Shown here: positions 13,003-24,909 of the stretch, piece by piece | Numbering within the stretch: the first letter of the stretch is position 1 | Layout: the number at the start of each line of letters is the position of its first letter | Notes under the pieces: model-generated | Told to the model about the DNA's origin: nothing | What the model saw: only the letters and a program-made list of their open reading frames with translations | The model's database searches: none | Position numbers and translations under genes: made by a program | From: Byssochlamys sp. IMV 00236 | Lineage: Eukaryota; Ascomycota; Eurotiomycetes; Eurotiales; Thermoascaceae | Assembly (NCBI GenBank): GCA_001931875.2 | Contig: MSJH02000807.1 | Coordinates: 62,001-126,000, forward strand | DNA length: 64,000 nucleotides | Direction: 5' to 3'

Positions 13003-14278
13003 GATGCCGGACTGACTATGCGCGATCACGTCGCCTGCAAGGCACAGTCAAGAAAGAGATATCAGACCGAAGGAGACACTGAAGGAAGAATGGTCGTGTC
13101 GATCGACCTAGGGTCTCTGGACTGCATATAAGGCGGACGTGCGTAGATTATCGTCGGCTCTGCCCATCTAATAGTCTGGACTCCCTTCGACTTGACCCCG
13201 GTCTCCCCTCGTTTAGCATTCAGCGGGAGCTGCAGCTCTCTCCAGCGTCGGCTAAGACCGCCTCCAGGTGGGTGAGCTTAACTAGATTTTTGACGGACTT
13301 GAAGCCTCCAATGGATGGTCGGCGATGAGCTTGAATAGCAGGCTGGTTGCCAGTTGGCCGATCTGAGTGCGTGTGCTAGTGCCCATTTTAACTTGGCCGA
13401 TCGATAATCCTCTTCAGGTATGGGACAGGTATTAGGCCAAGAAATGGATGCGTGTTTTCTTATTCTTGATAATGTGTTTCATAGATAGGGTTAAACTGAA
13501 TACCCAAGAAGCCTCCTGATAACGACGCTCAAGGGATCCATCCATCATCAGTAGCGACCTCAGACAACTCAATGAATGAGTTGGTCTCGTTGGCCACGAG
13601 AACTACTATCAGCTGGAGATTCGGGGCTGGCCAGAGAGTGTATCAAGAGTTTCGGACAGAGATCGTCTCAATTGGTGGATTGAACGCCATGTAGATAGAT
13701 AACGGTGCACGGAACTAACTAACGGCTCGTTAAGTATTTACCCCTCATTGCAGCTTTCAAGCCATCCGAGGCATTGCCAATTGTATTGTCGGGTCAAATT
13801 GGAATCATGTTATTTTTCTTCTTCTTCTTCCATGGGAATTCTGGTAGATGGAAATCCTACAGTTGTATCTTCCCCATGTTTGTTTCTGTTTGGGTGCATT
13901 CAGCTCCGATAGCGATATACAGCGGTGGTACGCAGTAGCTGTCTACTGCAACGATATCCACCTATGCTCAGGCTGGAGAAACATTGCGCAGAGTCAAGGT
14001 ATGCTCTTCAAGGAGATAATTCCTGGGTAAGTCTCGTGGTTTGTCTTAGATCAATCGTCGCATCATCTTCTAGGATATGTATCTTCTAGGTTGTAAAGAA
14101 AGCACTGGATCGTCTCTCCGCAGTGGGACTTGCTAAAGCCGCCACCCGAGTTTCCATAGTGACGGATGCGACAACCGGTGGGACTCGACGACGTTCTCTA
14201 CTGCGCATCCATCCATCTGCTCTCTGATAATTATTTACCGTCGTGAAATGAAATAGAACATGACGAGTATTCGACACA
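13003..14278. other. Divergent promoter region of permease and GRF protein
   Basis: About 1.28 kb between divergent genes. It has a group of HGATAR sites (see separate entry), a CTT repeat near 13816-13831 and no convincing open frame. Confidence 0.5.
13402..13702. promoter_or_regulatory. Cluster of HGATAR (AreA/GATA) sites
   Basis: CGATAA at 13402, TGATAA at 13467 and 13517, AGATAG at 13483 and 13693, and AGATAA at 13697 lie 400-700 bp upstream of the permease start. HGATAR is the established AreA consensus in Aspergillus. Nucleobase/allantoin permease genes are commonly under nitrogen control, so the group is a plausible regulatory region. Confidence 0.4.
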
Positions 14279-15354
14279 ATGTTTCGCAACAGGGGTAGTA
14301 TCACTCCTCGTTCGCCTCGTGTCGTGGCGCCCTTGCGTGGCCGGTTTATCGAAGGCGAATGGCACTGCAACTGCGAGCCGCGACTCTTCGCAGCTCATTT
14401 CCAGACGAAAAACCAAGGCCCCAACCACGGGCGATGGTGTATGTAGAGCATAAGTCCAGGGGATCTTGTTAAATAATACTGACTCGAATGTTAGTCTATA
14501 CATGCCAGAAACCTCAGGGTGAACGTTGCAACTTCTTCCTGTGGGACGACGATGCGAAGGTCCGCGAAGACAAGCTCAGCTTGTCGCATTCGGTATCGGA
14601 GCCGGATCAGACTCCAGGGACACCATCCAAGACAGTTAATAAGAGCGGAGGTCTGCTCACCCCGGCATCCGCGTGGAGGAGACATGATACTCCCCGGACA
14701 AATCTAGGAACGCCATCCAAGGTTCGAAAGTCGAGAGACATCTCGGACGATGAATATTTTAGCTGGGATGAGGGCCTTGATGACGAGGTTCAGGGTATGC
14801 TGGATCGGCCGGCTCAGCCCAAGTTCTCCCCTGAAACACCACGCAAGACACCACGAACGGCGCTCTTCACATCGCCTGGGAAGAAGAAGTTATCAGAGAC
14901 AGCAAACGCCAGTAGCAATACATACTCCGATCCATTTACTTCCTCCGCTCAGGATACTCATCTTGCGACGCCGCAATCACAAGCCCCGTCCCAGCTAGGT
15001 AGCGTTCCGCCATCTTCGATGGAGATATCCGCGACACCCACGCCTAGCAAATATACCAACGTCCTATCTACGGACAACAATCCTGATGTTTCCGAACTAG
15101 CCACGACCGCACTCGCAATCCTTGATAGCCATGATGTGGTGATGCCACGGAAGGCAAAGGAGGCCCTGGTTGAATTGCTGAATAGGCATGATCTGAGGAC
15201 ACGAGGCATTATTCGAGGCAGAGAAATATCGCGGCTTGCGCTTAAGAAGAAGGACGAGCAGATCAAACAGCTAAATGAGAGGATTTCAGCCTTGGAGGCT
15301 GAAAGAGAGATGAACAGAAGTGCAGTTGCCGGTTTGAAACAGCAACCGGAATGA
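14279..15354 (+). CDS. GRF-type zinc-finger protein
   Basis: 339-residue protein with an N-terminal GRF zinc finger, a fold that binds single-stranded nucleic acid in DNA repair and topoisomerase partners (APE2, TOP3A, NEIL3 families). Exons are 14279-14438 and 14495-15354. Likely zinc ligands are C30 and C32, His40, C57 and C65; GRWFYTC and CNFFLW are the conserved GRF core. The middle is Ser/Thr/Pro-rich with several TP and SP sites. The C-terminal 60 residues (ALKKKDEQIKQLNERISAL) form a coiled coil. It has no catalytic domain of its own, so it probably acts as an adaptor. The start ATG was chosen because it leads straight into the finger. Specific function is unknown. Confidence 0.82.
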
Positions 15355-15894
15355 TACGTCCACTGTTCTTGAACTAGTGAACTTTTTTTTTGGATTTGTC
15401 CTAGATACCCTTGCGGATGATAGTGTAAGTATTGGCGAATTTTTTCTATTGTTCTTTGTTTATAATTTCTACTGCCTGTTATGTTTTCAGCTTGATACTG
15501 TACTCCCGAGTGTCATCAGGTGCTGGATCTGTTTTATCCAGCGCAAAAGTACGCTCCCCATAATCATATCTCTCTCATGTGTATATAAAATAAGGAGGAA
15601 TGTCTACTAAACTACATATGCGTCTATGCATCGTGGCAATCGGGATCAACTTGATATTTAGTTGAACAAGAACAATCCTTATCTTATCGTGACAATGTCA
15701 CGTGGGTCCAAAAGATCTAAAAAGTAATTATTCCGCATCGGAAGAGAAGCGCTTAATGACCCCTCAATAATAGCAGCAGATCTCGAAAACTACTAACAGA
15801 AAAGCCCCTGGATTTCCTCTCTATGAACTGGTACCGTTTCCGGTTTAGATTCATCCTCACCGCATAATCCTAGAGCGACTTTCTGGCCCGTCAA
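15355..15894. other. Intergenic: GRF gene 3' end and TRM5 promoter
   Basis: 540 bp, A/T-rich, with T tracts after the GRF stop. A TCACGTG-like E-box (GTCACGTGG) lies near 15696. No gene is seen. Confidence 0.45.
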
Positions 15895-17498
15895 ATGGAC
15901 TCGCGCGCTGACCCGTCCAAACCTCACGAGAGCGAACTCTCCGCGATGTTTCGACCCCCCGTGAACCGCGCCATGCGCGTGCTTGACCGGTCTTTCTTTC
16001 GAAAAACAATTCCCATCTCTTCTGCGACCGTCCTCAAGACGTCAGATATTTCCCGCGTCCGGAACGAGCTGTTGCGCAGTCGTGACCTTCTTGCGGTGCC
16101 GCGACTGAATCCGATTCGTGTTGCGCAAGGGGATAATGCCGATCAGAAGAAGTGTGTTTTGCTACGGGAGGGAGTTAAGCATGATGGTGAGGATCCTCTG
16201 GCCCGGCTGGACTTGGTGGGTTAGGTAGACTGATGGATAGCATGGCAGATCCCGCGACGTGGTCTCCGACGATAAATCAGCTGCTCGAGAAGGGAACAGT
16301 AGGCTTGGGGCCTTATGACTTGGAACTGGATTATGATTACTGGACTTACTGTAGGAACAAGTGGTCGCTTTATATCCGTTTTCATGCGCTAACGTGACTA
16401 GCTGATATAATTCAATCTGTGCTTCCCGAAGACGATCTAGGAGAGATCCCGGTTGGATATACGCAGGTTGGACATGTTGGTAAGTTGCGTGTTGTTGTTC
16501 GTCTGGAGTTTCGAAGATATGCTGACTGTTTAGCGCATCTGAACCTACGGGAACAATATCTTCCTCACAAGCACCTGATCGCGGAGATTCTGAAGGATAA
16601 GAACAAGTCGGTGCGCACGGTGATTAACAAAACGGAGGATGTCGGATCTCACAGCGTCTTCCGCACCTTCCCATTTGAACTACTGGCTGGGGATAACGAC
16701 CTCAATGTCGTCGTCCACGAGCAGGACTGCGAGTTTCATTTCGACTATGCTCGGGTCTACTGGAACAGCCGTCTGGAAACGGAGCACCGAAGGCTGGTGG
16801 ATAAGTTCCGGGAAGGGGATATGGTCTGCGACGTGATGGCGGGAGTTGGGCCATTTGCAGTTCCAGCAGGCAAGAAGAAGATATTCGTCTGGGCGAACGA
16901 CCTCAACCCGCACGGCTACGAGGTTATGGTCGATGCCGTTAAAAGGAACAAAGTGGAAAAGTTTGTGACGCCGTTCAACATGGACGGCCGGGAATTCATC
17001 CAGAAGTCCGCAAAGGATCTTCTCGCAGAGGGACCGGTGACGGTCACTGTCGAGCCTAAGGCCAAACGACAAAAGAAGACCGAGGATGGCAAGGGTGCTG
17101 CACCCGCTCCCGAGCCAGTCGAATACGTCCGACCGACGACTTTCGACCACTACGTGATGAACCTACCTGCCACAGCTATTGAATTTCTGGATGCATTTGT
17201 GGGCGTCTACGCAGGTCATGAGGATCAGTTTTCTCCTCACACATCCCGTTCGCTTCCCATGGTCCACGTCTACTGCTTCTCAGGCAACTCGGACAACGAG
17301 CTCGACGACCATATCGACATCTGCAAGCGGATCTCTGAGCGGATCGGCTACACCATCACTCCGGACGACAAGGTTGGCGGATCTGGCAACCAAGACGTGG
17401 AACTAGCGATCCATAACGTTCGTCTAGTCAGTCCAAACAAGCAGATGTTCTGCGCCAGCTTCCGTCTACCCAAGGAGGTCGCGTTTAAGAAGGCATAA
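15895..17498 (+). CDS. trm5: tRNA (guanine37-N1)-methyltransferase Trm5
   Basis: Methylates G37 of tRNAs using S-adenosylmethionine, which prevents +1 frameshifting; the eukaryotic enzyme acts in cytosol/nucleus and mitochondria. Four exons: 15895-16186, 16249-16350, 16402-16479, 16534-17498, giving 478 residues, within the family range. Class I methyltransferase motifs are clear: the SAM loop CDVMAGVGPFAVPAG near residue 255, NDLNPHGYE soon after, and the catalytic NLPATA near residue 366. The segment NKTEDVGSHSVFRTFPFELL is typical of Trm5/Met10. A lysine-rich, then Ala/Pro-rich insert (AKRQKKTEDGKGAAPAPEP) separates the substrate motif from NLPATA. The N-terminal RPPVNRAMRVLDRSFFRK is conserved in fungal Trm5. 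Confidence 0.95.
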
Positions 17499-18144
17499 AA
17501 AACAGCATGCACAATAAACGTACATGCGAATTGCATATACCGGGGGCGTTGCGGTGCATTTAGCATATTCCAGGCATACTATTGTATATGCGGAAGACAA
17601 AAATAAAAGTCGAGTTTGATACCCTTGTAAATGGTTGTTGTGTAGAATATTGGTCCACTGGGTCATCTATTCGGAATTTATTTTCTGTATTTCATTTACC
17701 CTGAGTTTTATTTTTGTTTTTTCACCTGAAATAAATCACATCCCCAGCATTATTACCAACGATGCTCCTGGCACCTACTTGCATTGAAGTAGATTGATAT
17801 CTAGATCATCATCTGTCGTCCCGGTTGGACGGGCCCTGCCAAGACCGAGACTGTCAGAGCCTCTCGGAGGCGGAACCTCGAAACATCGCGCCATCTCCGA
17901 ATCGCCGCCTCCAACTCTCTTCGAGAAAGTCGCAACTCAACTCGACTCGACTCGACTCGAATCTACTCACGCGCCTGTTCATCGAGTCCACCTGGTATTA
18001 ATAATCCGGCGGGATAGATCCCACACACGCATCTTCTCTCGCGCGAAAAACCCCGCCTTTTATCTTCAGCGCAGACCATCAGTCGTTCGTTCGTCCATCG
18101 TTCAAAAGAAAAAAAAAAAAGATCGGAATAATATCCACGCCAGA
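17499..18144. other. Intergenic and RPB4 leader
   Basis: Holds the TRM5 3' end, an A/T-rich spacer and a long 5' leader for RPB4. The leader contains four copies of the pentamer CTCGA (17941-17960) and a 12-nt A tract just before the start. The RPB4 frame stays open upstream to 17794, but that part has no family similarity. Confidence 0.45.
17941..17960 (+). repeat. Pentanucleotide repeat (CTCGA)4
   Basis: Four perfect tandem CTCGA units lie about 185 bp upstream of the RPB4 start codon, in its presumed leader or promoter. Confidence 0.8.
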
Positions 18145-18821
18145 ATGAGCGTCAACCTCCCCCCTCCTACGCACCGTAAGCGTGTCGTTCCGCAAGGCGA
18201 GCTGGAAGCTGCGTCGACGCTGAAGCTCGGCGCGGACCAGAACACGCATACGTTGTCGCTGTCGGAAGCGAGACTGGTTATTAATAAGGTGTTGGAGAAT
18301 AAGAGGAGGGGTGGGAAGAAGTATGATGAGCCGGAGTAAGTGGTTTCCATCACATCACGTTGTGTTGTTTTGCGTTGTGTTGGCTTTGGGTTTTTTTGTT
18401 TGGGGGGGGGGACTATTTTTTGCTAATCATGTTGCTTTCTTCTGGATAGGAATCTTACGAAGACGCTGGATTATCTAGAAGTGTTTTCGCGATTCAAGGA
18501 TGAAGAGAACATCAAGGCTGTGGAGCGTTTGCTGAACTCGCATACGGAGCTGGAGATGTTTGAGCGGTCGCAGTTGGGTATGTTTCTCGTATATTATATT
18601 ACATGTTGAGGCCAGGCTCTTACGGGGTCGGATTTCGGTATGATATATATATATATAAAGAACAGCTGAGCTAATGATATGGGGTAACTATAGGAAGTCT
18701 GTGCTGCGACAATGCGGAAGAAGCCAAGTCGCTCATTCCCAGTCTCCAGAACAAGATCACCGATAACGAGTTGCAAGAGTTGTTGGACGAGCTGACGAAG
18801 TTGAGAAACTTTGTTGAGTAG
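18145..18821 (+). CDS. rpb4: RNA polymerase II subunit Rpb4
   Basis: Part of the Rpb4/Rpb7 stalk of RNA polymerase II; it binds Rpb7 and supports initiation and mRNA fate. Exons 18145-18335, 18450-18577 and 18694-18821 give 148 residues. Family segments are ENLTKTLDYLEVFSRF, the ASTLKLGADQNTHTLSLSEA start and the C-terminal LIPSLQNKITDNELQELLDE helix pair, which is the HRDC-like region. The ATG at 18145 was chosen over an in-frame upstream ATG at 17794 because family proteins begin here. Introns are 114 and 116 nt, longer than most in the window. Confidence 0.93.
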
Positions 18822-19597
18822 GGGGAATTATTCTGTGGATGAGGTTTTGGCAGCTTTTAAAGAAAAGCATACATAGCATGGAGTTCAGGTGTTTCTTGGG
18901 TGGAAAAAAATGAATGAAAAGAAAGAAAGATCAAAATGAATGGACGTCAGATACCATGCATTATGATCCTGTTTATCGCAGTGTATCTACTACATATTCC
19001 CTTTCGATGCAATATCAAGTGTCATGTCGAAGACAGATGTCGCCGTAAGGGCGCAGACGCGGCACTTGCTTTGAGTTACGTATGTAGCATTGCTGAATGA
19101 TCTCGAACATCGCAGCTTTCATATTGGCATGTGTTTGCTGCCTTGAGCGTTCGTTCAAAGGTCTTCCTCTGGATAAAAGTGGCTTGTATCAACGCTGTGG
19201 ACTGCGTCTGTATCCTAGATGAAGGGTGGATATAATAATCAATCAGCAATCGAGGCAATTTACCCCGTATCAGAGTAAGCTCCGGCCAACCAGTGGCGTG
19301 AGCTGGGACGCCCTCAAGATCCCACCATCTGTATGTATTTTCGTATCGCCCGTGCGTCTTTGAAACTTCAGTCCTGCTGTGGAGCTCTAGAAAGTGCTTC
19401 TCGTAGAAAATTATCTCTCCACATATTTCCATCAACCAGTTTCACAGTGGCATCTTCATACTCACACACACAGAGGGACGAGGCAGTGATCTGGATGGGG
19501 TTCGAATAACTAACCAATACAAATAACAGATCAGGTAGTCATAGTTGAAAGTTGCACCTGAACCTGTCAACTTCATGCGATTACATTCTTTCTTTTC

Positions 19598-19633
19598 NNN
19601 NNNNNNNNNNNNNNNNNNNNNNNNNNNNNNNNN
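19598..19633. other. Assembly gap (36 N)
   Basis: Unknown bases, flanked by CTTTTC on the left and TTTTCTG on the right. A pyrimidine/T-rich low-complexity tract probably caused the break. True length may differ. Confidence 0.99.
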
Positions 19634-19754
19634 TTTTCTGACTGCGTCATGAGGGTGGGAGATTTCCAGCTGGCATGTGAAAGATCCCTTCGGTTTTTTT
19701 TTTAGCTCTGTCAGCACGGTCAATCATGCAGTCAATCCACATTGGGCGACAGTA

Positions 19755-19800
19755 ACAATAATAATAATAATATGATAATAATCATAATCATAATAATAAT
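19755..19800 (+). repeat. AAT/CAT trinucleotide microsatellite
   Basis: Imperfect AAT units interrupted by ATG and CAT triplets, about 46 bp. Confidence 0.85.
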
Positions 19801-20820
19801 ACTCACACGGCCAGTTGCCCGACGAGGAGAAGCGAAGGCCAGCAGTTCTGGAGAACTCCACAGCGATCATCGCCAGGGCGGTGAACAGGGAGCGACCCCG
19901 GCCAATGAGCGCGAAGATATTGGGGATTGACCCCAGACGCTCGACGCCGGAGCGGGGAAAACGAACTGCCGGCTGGAGATCGGGACACGTGCGGTACGCT
20001 ATGCCGCATTCGGACGGATCGACGCAAGATGATTGGCTGCGAGAACAGCTTATCGCTTGTCTCTGATTGGACGGCCATTTATCGACCTTCAAGATGCCCT
20101 CTGTTCTGCTCCTCTCGAGGGTCAAGGCGGCCAGGAGATATAGCAGGAGGACATGTCCATCGCTCGCACAGAGATCCCGATGAGTATATCTCGCATTTTC
20201 GCGCGAGAAAGAGCATTCCGAGAGAGCACCGCGGCGGCTGTCGCCCAACAAGCCGCAGTCCGGAGGCAGATTTCGCTGTACGTAATACTAAACGTCGACC
20301 CGCGCGGCCGGGAGGCTCCAGGCCGGAAATCCAATCAGGCGGGCGTGGCTTATCTCGTTCCTGAAGTCGGAATGCTCAGGACTGGCGGCGAGGGCGGAAT
20401 CTGTTACGTTTGGAAACCAGCGGACGAGATGATCGTATGGAGAGACCCGGAAGAAGTCATGGATTCTGTTATTAATCGAGGGTATATTATCGTTGTAGAC
20501 GGAAGCGTTGGAGGCGTCAGGAGCAGAGGACGAGCCTCTTCTTTTTCTCTCTTTCTTTCTGTCTCTTCTCTCTCCCGGGAGGAAGGAAACGAGCGAACAC
20601 GGCCAAATTATATTGCCTTCAAGGACACAGAGTGAATAGCGTCAAGAACGGTCGCGTGTCCGCTCCGCCAAGGAGGACCAGGAATGACGGAGAGATCCCA
20701 CCGACATCTCATCCTGCTGCAATCACTAGGCCTAGCAGGTTCCCCAAGACCGTGAATAATAATCGGATAAGAGAAAAGCGTTGGTTTCCATTTATCGTTT
20801 CCATCAATAATAATCAGCCA

Positions 20821-20840
20821 TCAATCAATCAATCAATCAA
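20821..20840 (+). repeat. Tetranucleotide repeat (TCAA)5
   Basis: Five perfect TCAA units in the presumed leader/promoter of the Zn2Cys6 factor. Confidence 0.85.
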
Positions 20841-21123
20841 CAAACCCTCCGTTCCGCCCCAGCAGGGTTCGTTATCTGGGCGCGAGATCGCTCTGCATCC
20901 CCGGTGATAAGCTGCACGGGGGTCAGTCTTGATATCAGTCCAGAGCAAAACCGTCTCGGATCCATTGGCCCATCTGGCTCCAGTTCGATAACCCCGGATA
21001 ACCAAGTGCTATACCGGGAAGGTGATTCACGCACACTCGATACGTGACATAATCGCCCGTCGGATCTCCCTATCGTCAATCCCTCCTATCGTTCCCCCAT
21101 ATCAACATCCTGGGGGCGCCGCC

Positions 21124-23382
21124 ATGGCCACGGTCATCACTATTCAACCGACCTCAGCCGGTCCTGCTGCTGGCCCGGTGGACACTTCGCCCACCTCTCT
21201 TCAGCAGAGCCGTGATCTCTTCCGACATCGTGCCCAGCAGATGAGTTCGGCCTCGTCCTCAGCCTCCGATTCCGCCTCTACCATTACCGCCTTGACGTCC
21301 CTCAGCAGCATCTCTCGCGGTCCGAGTCGGGATGGGGCCAGTTGTGACGCCTGTCTTCGAAGAAAGAGCCGATGCGCAATGAACGAAATGGTCAACAAAT
21401 GCTACTCATGCGAGTTCCACCGTCAGGACTGCACCTTCACCTTGTCCAGCAGTATCACCAGCAGTACCGCCGCCGGAGAAGCCCAATCGAGAAAGAGGAA
21501 GCTGGACGAGACGACTGCGATCGACCAGGAATCAACCAAGAGGTATGGCACGCCTCTTGCGGGAACTGACCCCGGAGGATGATCCAACATCATCATTCCC
21601 CGGTCGCATGGGAGCCCGTCCAGCAGAGTATCGCCATCAGGCAAGCTAATGGTACTGTATAGATCATCAAAGGACCGCCCGACATCTAGCGCCGAGATGC
21701 CACGACCACATTCGAGTGCAGCCTCCTTAGCGTCCCCGAGGCCATCCTATCAGTCGAACCAACATATCGGTATGACCACGGAACTCGAGCCTGCTCTCTT
21801 GGAGCATCTTCCCCTGGACCAGAACGATGAGATGCTGCTGGCCACCTCGCGGGTGCGGAAGTTTGCTGAAGATGGCGTCTTTATGCGCTTGCTTGATGTC
21901 CCGCCCTCAGCTATCTCTCTTTCAGTCTCTGTCGACACGGTCGAGAACATGGTTGCTCCGTATGGGCCGACGTTGGTGGAGAAGTACTTCCAGCGCGTAC
22001 ATCCTACGTTTCCCATCCTGATCGAGGACGCCTTCCGCCAAGCATATAGGTCCAGAAGGGGTCTATCCCCTCTCCTGCTGGCTGCAGTCTATGTGATTGC
22101 GTTGAAGTTTGTGGATCTGGGGTCAGGTTCACAGCCAGCACGACGACCGGACGCCAATCGTCTCGAAAGCACCGCGATGAAACTACTCAGTGAAGCCCTC
22201 CCCCGTGCGAACATTGCCACCATGCAAGCCGGTCTACTCCTGATGCAGAGGTCGAATCTTAATACTTCTTCGCTGAACGCTCAGCTCGTAAATGCGGCGT
22301 TCGAGCTTGGTCTACACCAGGATTGCTCCAACTGGAAGATGGAAGAGAGGGAGAAAGGGCTGAGGAAGCGACTAGCCTGGGCTCTGTACCTGCAGGATAA
22401 GTGGTCATCCTTGGTTCACGGCCGGCCATCCCACATCTTCTCCGCAAACTGGACGGTTAAGGATCTGACGGAGCAGGACTTCTTGGACGCCTTTCCGGCA
22501 GTGAAGCGGGAAGACGGGTCTGCTGTTGGTCACGGTCCTCTCCTCTTCTGCCAGTTCGTAGTACTCACCTCTATCCTCTCCGATATCCTCGATAGCTTCT
22601 ACACCCTCAGAGCCACCGAAATCTTTAACGCCTCGGGCATCAACCAGACACGGATTATTCTGGAGAGGGCTAAGCCGGTGCAAATCCGTCTGAAGGAGTG
22701 GTTCTCGCGTCTTCCCTCGCCGCTGAAAATGGACTCGAGCCTTGGTCTCACTGACACCATTTCCGAAGAAGCAGCCTGTAATGGCGCATTGCATCTGGCG
22801 TACTTTGCCACGGAGATCACACTGCATCGTTGCATCGTGCGCTCTCTGAAGCCAGAGACTGCCGATCCATATCTTTCACACATCTGCCGTTCCGCCGCGA
22901 AGACACGACTCATCTCCGCGATGGACTTTGTCAACCGTCTTCGGCCGGCACACTTCAAATCGTTTTGGCCTGCGGCTTCTCGAACCAACTTCGCCCTCAT
23001 CGGATCTTTCGGCGTTCTCCTCGAGGTCACCGCTCCCACGAAGGAGGAAGCAGAATTCTACAGCACCAGACTTGCCGAATACCGCTGGACATTGAGTGTT
23101 AGCAGCAAGAATGCAGGGTTCCTGCACTTTGCCGTGGAGAGCCTCGATGTCGCAAGGGGCTTAGTCAAGAACGTCCCCGAGAAGCCCGGTATTGAGGAGC
23201 TGATGGCCAACTCCGCCAAGACGGCCATCCAACACCGTAATTCCCAGCGTGATGGGACTATGTCCGATGCACAGGCTGTTCTCGATGGGGATCGTGGGGG
23301 CTCCGCATCCGTCGTTTCGGGCCTAGCATCTCCAGCAACCTCTGTATCGGACGAGGACGATATGCAGGATTCGTACGTATGA
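21124..23382 (+). CDS. Zn2Cys6 fungal-specific transcription factor
   Basis: Nuclear DNA-binding regulator of 712 residues. Exons are 21124-21542 and 21663-23382; the 120-nt intron has GTATGG, a CTAAT branch point and TATAG, and joining gives KR-SSKDRP. The binuclear cluster has the classic spacing at C74, C77, C84, C93, C96 and C103. A Ser-rich stretch precedes it and a basic patch (SRKRKLDE) follows. The middle is a fungal-specific regulatory domain: YGPTLVEKYFQRVHPTFPIL, LLLAAVYVIALKF, LGLHQDCSNWKM and LAWALYLQDKWSSLVHGRP. The C-terminus is Ser/Asp-rich. The middle region resembles the Dal81/TamA branch, but the zinc cluster does not match what I know of that branch, so no target pathway is assigned. 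The long complex 5' region suggests regulated expression. Confidence 0.9.
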
Positions 23383-24439
23383 GGTCGCTTCACGAACTGC
23401 ATGTCCGTTTATGTTTTTTTCCTTTTTTTTATGAGCATCCGGGTTGTCCCATGAGTTCACACGATATGATACCTCTTCTTTTGTCGTTATTGCAAGCGTC
23501 GAGTCTCTTGGTTATACCTTTCTTCTTTGGGGATTGCATCGACCGATAATGGGCTCCGCATCCTGAACAGCATCTGTTATGTTACTAAGTCATAATCGTT
23601 TCTCTGTTACATGGGACGGAATCTGTGTACATACTTTATGATTCGTTTCTTGCATTTTTCCCGCGGGCAACTGGTTATTTGAGGAAAGACACCCTGGCTG
23701 CTTTGCGTCCCGTACGCCACTCAACGAGTATCCTCATATCGATGGAATGAACAGCATTATATTGCTTATATTGCCTCATATTCTTTCTGGCTGACACCAT
23801 CCTGGATGGTATGACGTGCTGCCACTGCTGGTATTGCGTAGGAAACCCCCATGTTGATGAACTGCGACCTGAACCAGTTAAGTGTTCCTCCGTGCCTCTA
23901 CCTGATGACCGCGAGCTTCCATACCGGAATACCTTGGGAGAAATGAAGATCAATACATAGTAACTAGCAGTAAATAAGAGATAAGAGTTGAAAGTTAATC
24001 GCCCATACCCTTAAGGTCCTCGTTGGTTCGGGGGGAAGCTTAACTCACTAGGTAGTTCACCGCCAAGAGATGGCCCAGGCAATTCGAACCTTAAGTTAGT
24101 AGTAACCCCAGGGCGGACAACGACATTGTTCATTTTCCATCAAGCACATCGTCGAACCATCCGGGTTATATCAACTCTGGCATCGAATATTTCTGTTTAT
24201 CACTGGACACCGCTTGAGCCAATCATTGGACTCGTCTGAAGCATTCAGTCCCGGGCCTACGGACCACCTGCGCTCGAACCACCCATTGGATCCCGAACTA
24301 GGACAGGCTAGAGCACTCGACAGCACCTGTGTATCTACTCCGTACTACGTATCACTAGATACGTACTCGACCCTGTAGACCCTTCGTTGGTCATCTTTGC
24401 TGGAAAGGACCAAGTGCACGTCACAGCTACACTCCAACG
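23383..24439. other. Intergenic region, no gene seen
   Basis: About 1.06 kb with a T-rich 3' flank of the transcription factor and the promoter of the small gene at 24440. No supported coding region or RNA gene. Confidence 0.45.
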
Positions 24440-24909
24440 ATGCAAATCGCCGAGATCCTATCTGATCTCACATCTCTACGAGCATGCGTACGTCTCCCTA
24501 ACCCCTAATTCTATCGTATTCCCTTTTTCTACATTATAATCCAAATCGATGAATCATGTCTTAGCACAACATCAAATCAGGTCACATCATCCCATCCCTC
24601 CTCCCCCCAAACAAAAACTAACTACCTAAATAAAACACCCAAACTCAATCTAACCAATCACCATTCCACATCCAGGGCCACAACGAAGCAATAGCACTAG
24701 TGACCGTCCACAAGAACATTGACAATGCAGAGAGTAGCAGGGCAAAGTCAGAAGAGAATCAAAACCCTGATCTGCAAAGAGCAAAGGATCTTATTGATTT
24801 GCATTATAACGTGAAGATGAAGCATATGCGCGGTCAGCAGCCGGGGATGGTGGATGAGGGGTTGCGAAAGGCGAGGGATGATGTTAGTAGGGTTTTGAGG
24901 GAGTTGTGA
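24440..24909 (+). CDS. Small helical protein of unknown function
   Basis: Predicted 93-residue protein from exons 24440-24487 and 24676-24909. The 188-nt intron has GTACGT and CAG, and the join gives LRAC-GHNEAIALVTVHKN. The product looks fully helical and highly charged, with AKDLIDLHYNVKMKHMRG and a C-terminal RKARDDVSRVLREL. The first exon MQIAEILSDLTSLR is amphipathic. The coding look (regular helix pattern, clean splice sites, A/T-rich intron against a more balanced exon) favours a real gene. I do not recognise the family. It could be a small subunit of a complex, but nothing nearby says which. Confidence 0.6.

Larger units (their letters stand above)
18822..21123. other. Long intergenic region with assembly gap
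   Basis: 2.3 kb between RPB4 and the Zn2Cys6 factor. It contains the N run, an AAT/CAT microsatellite and a TCAA repeat (separate entries). The part after about 20600 is probably the long leader of the transcription factor. Open frames on both strands (for example minus 19076-19435, 119 codons, and plus 20153-20635, 160 codons) show no domain or membrane features I recognise. Confidence 0.45.

Noticed and set aside
19076..19435. 119-codon minus-strand open frame
   Set aside because: No recognisable domain, no splice partners, next to the gap and in a region with no coding character.
20153..20635. 160-codon plus-strand open frame
   Set aside because: Overlaps frames on both strands in a long leader/promoter; composition mixed and no family features.
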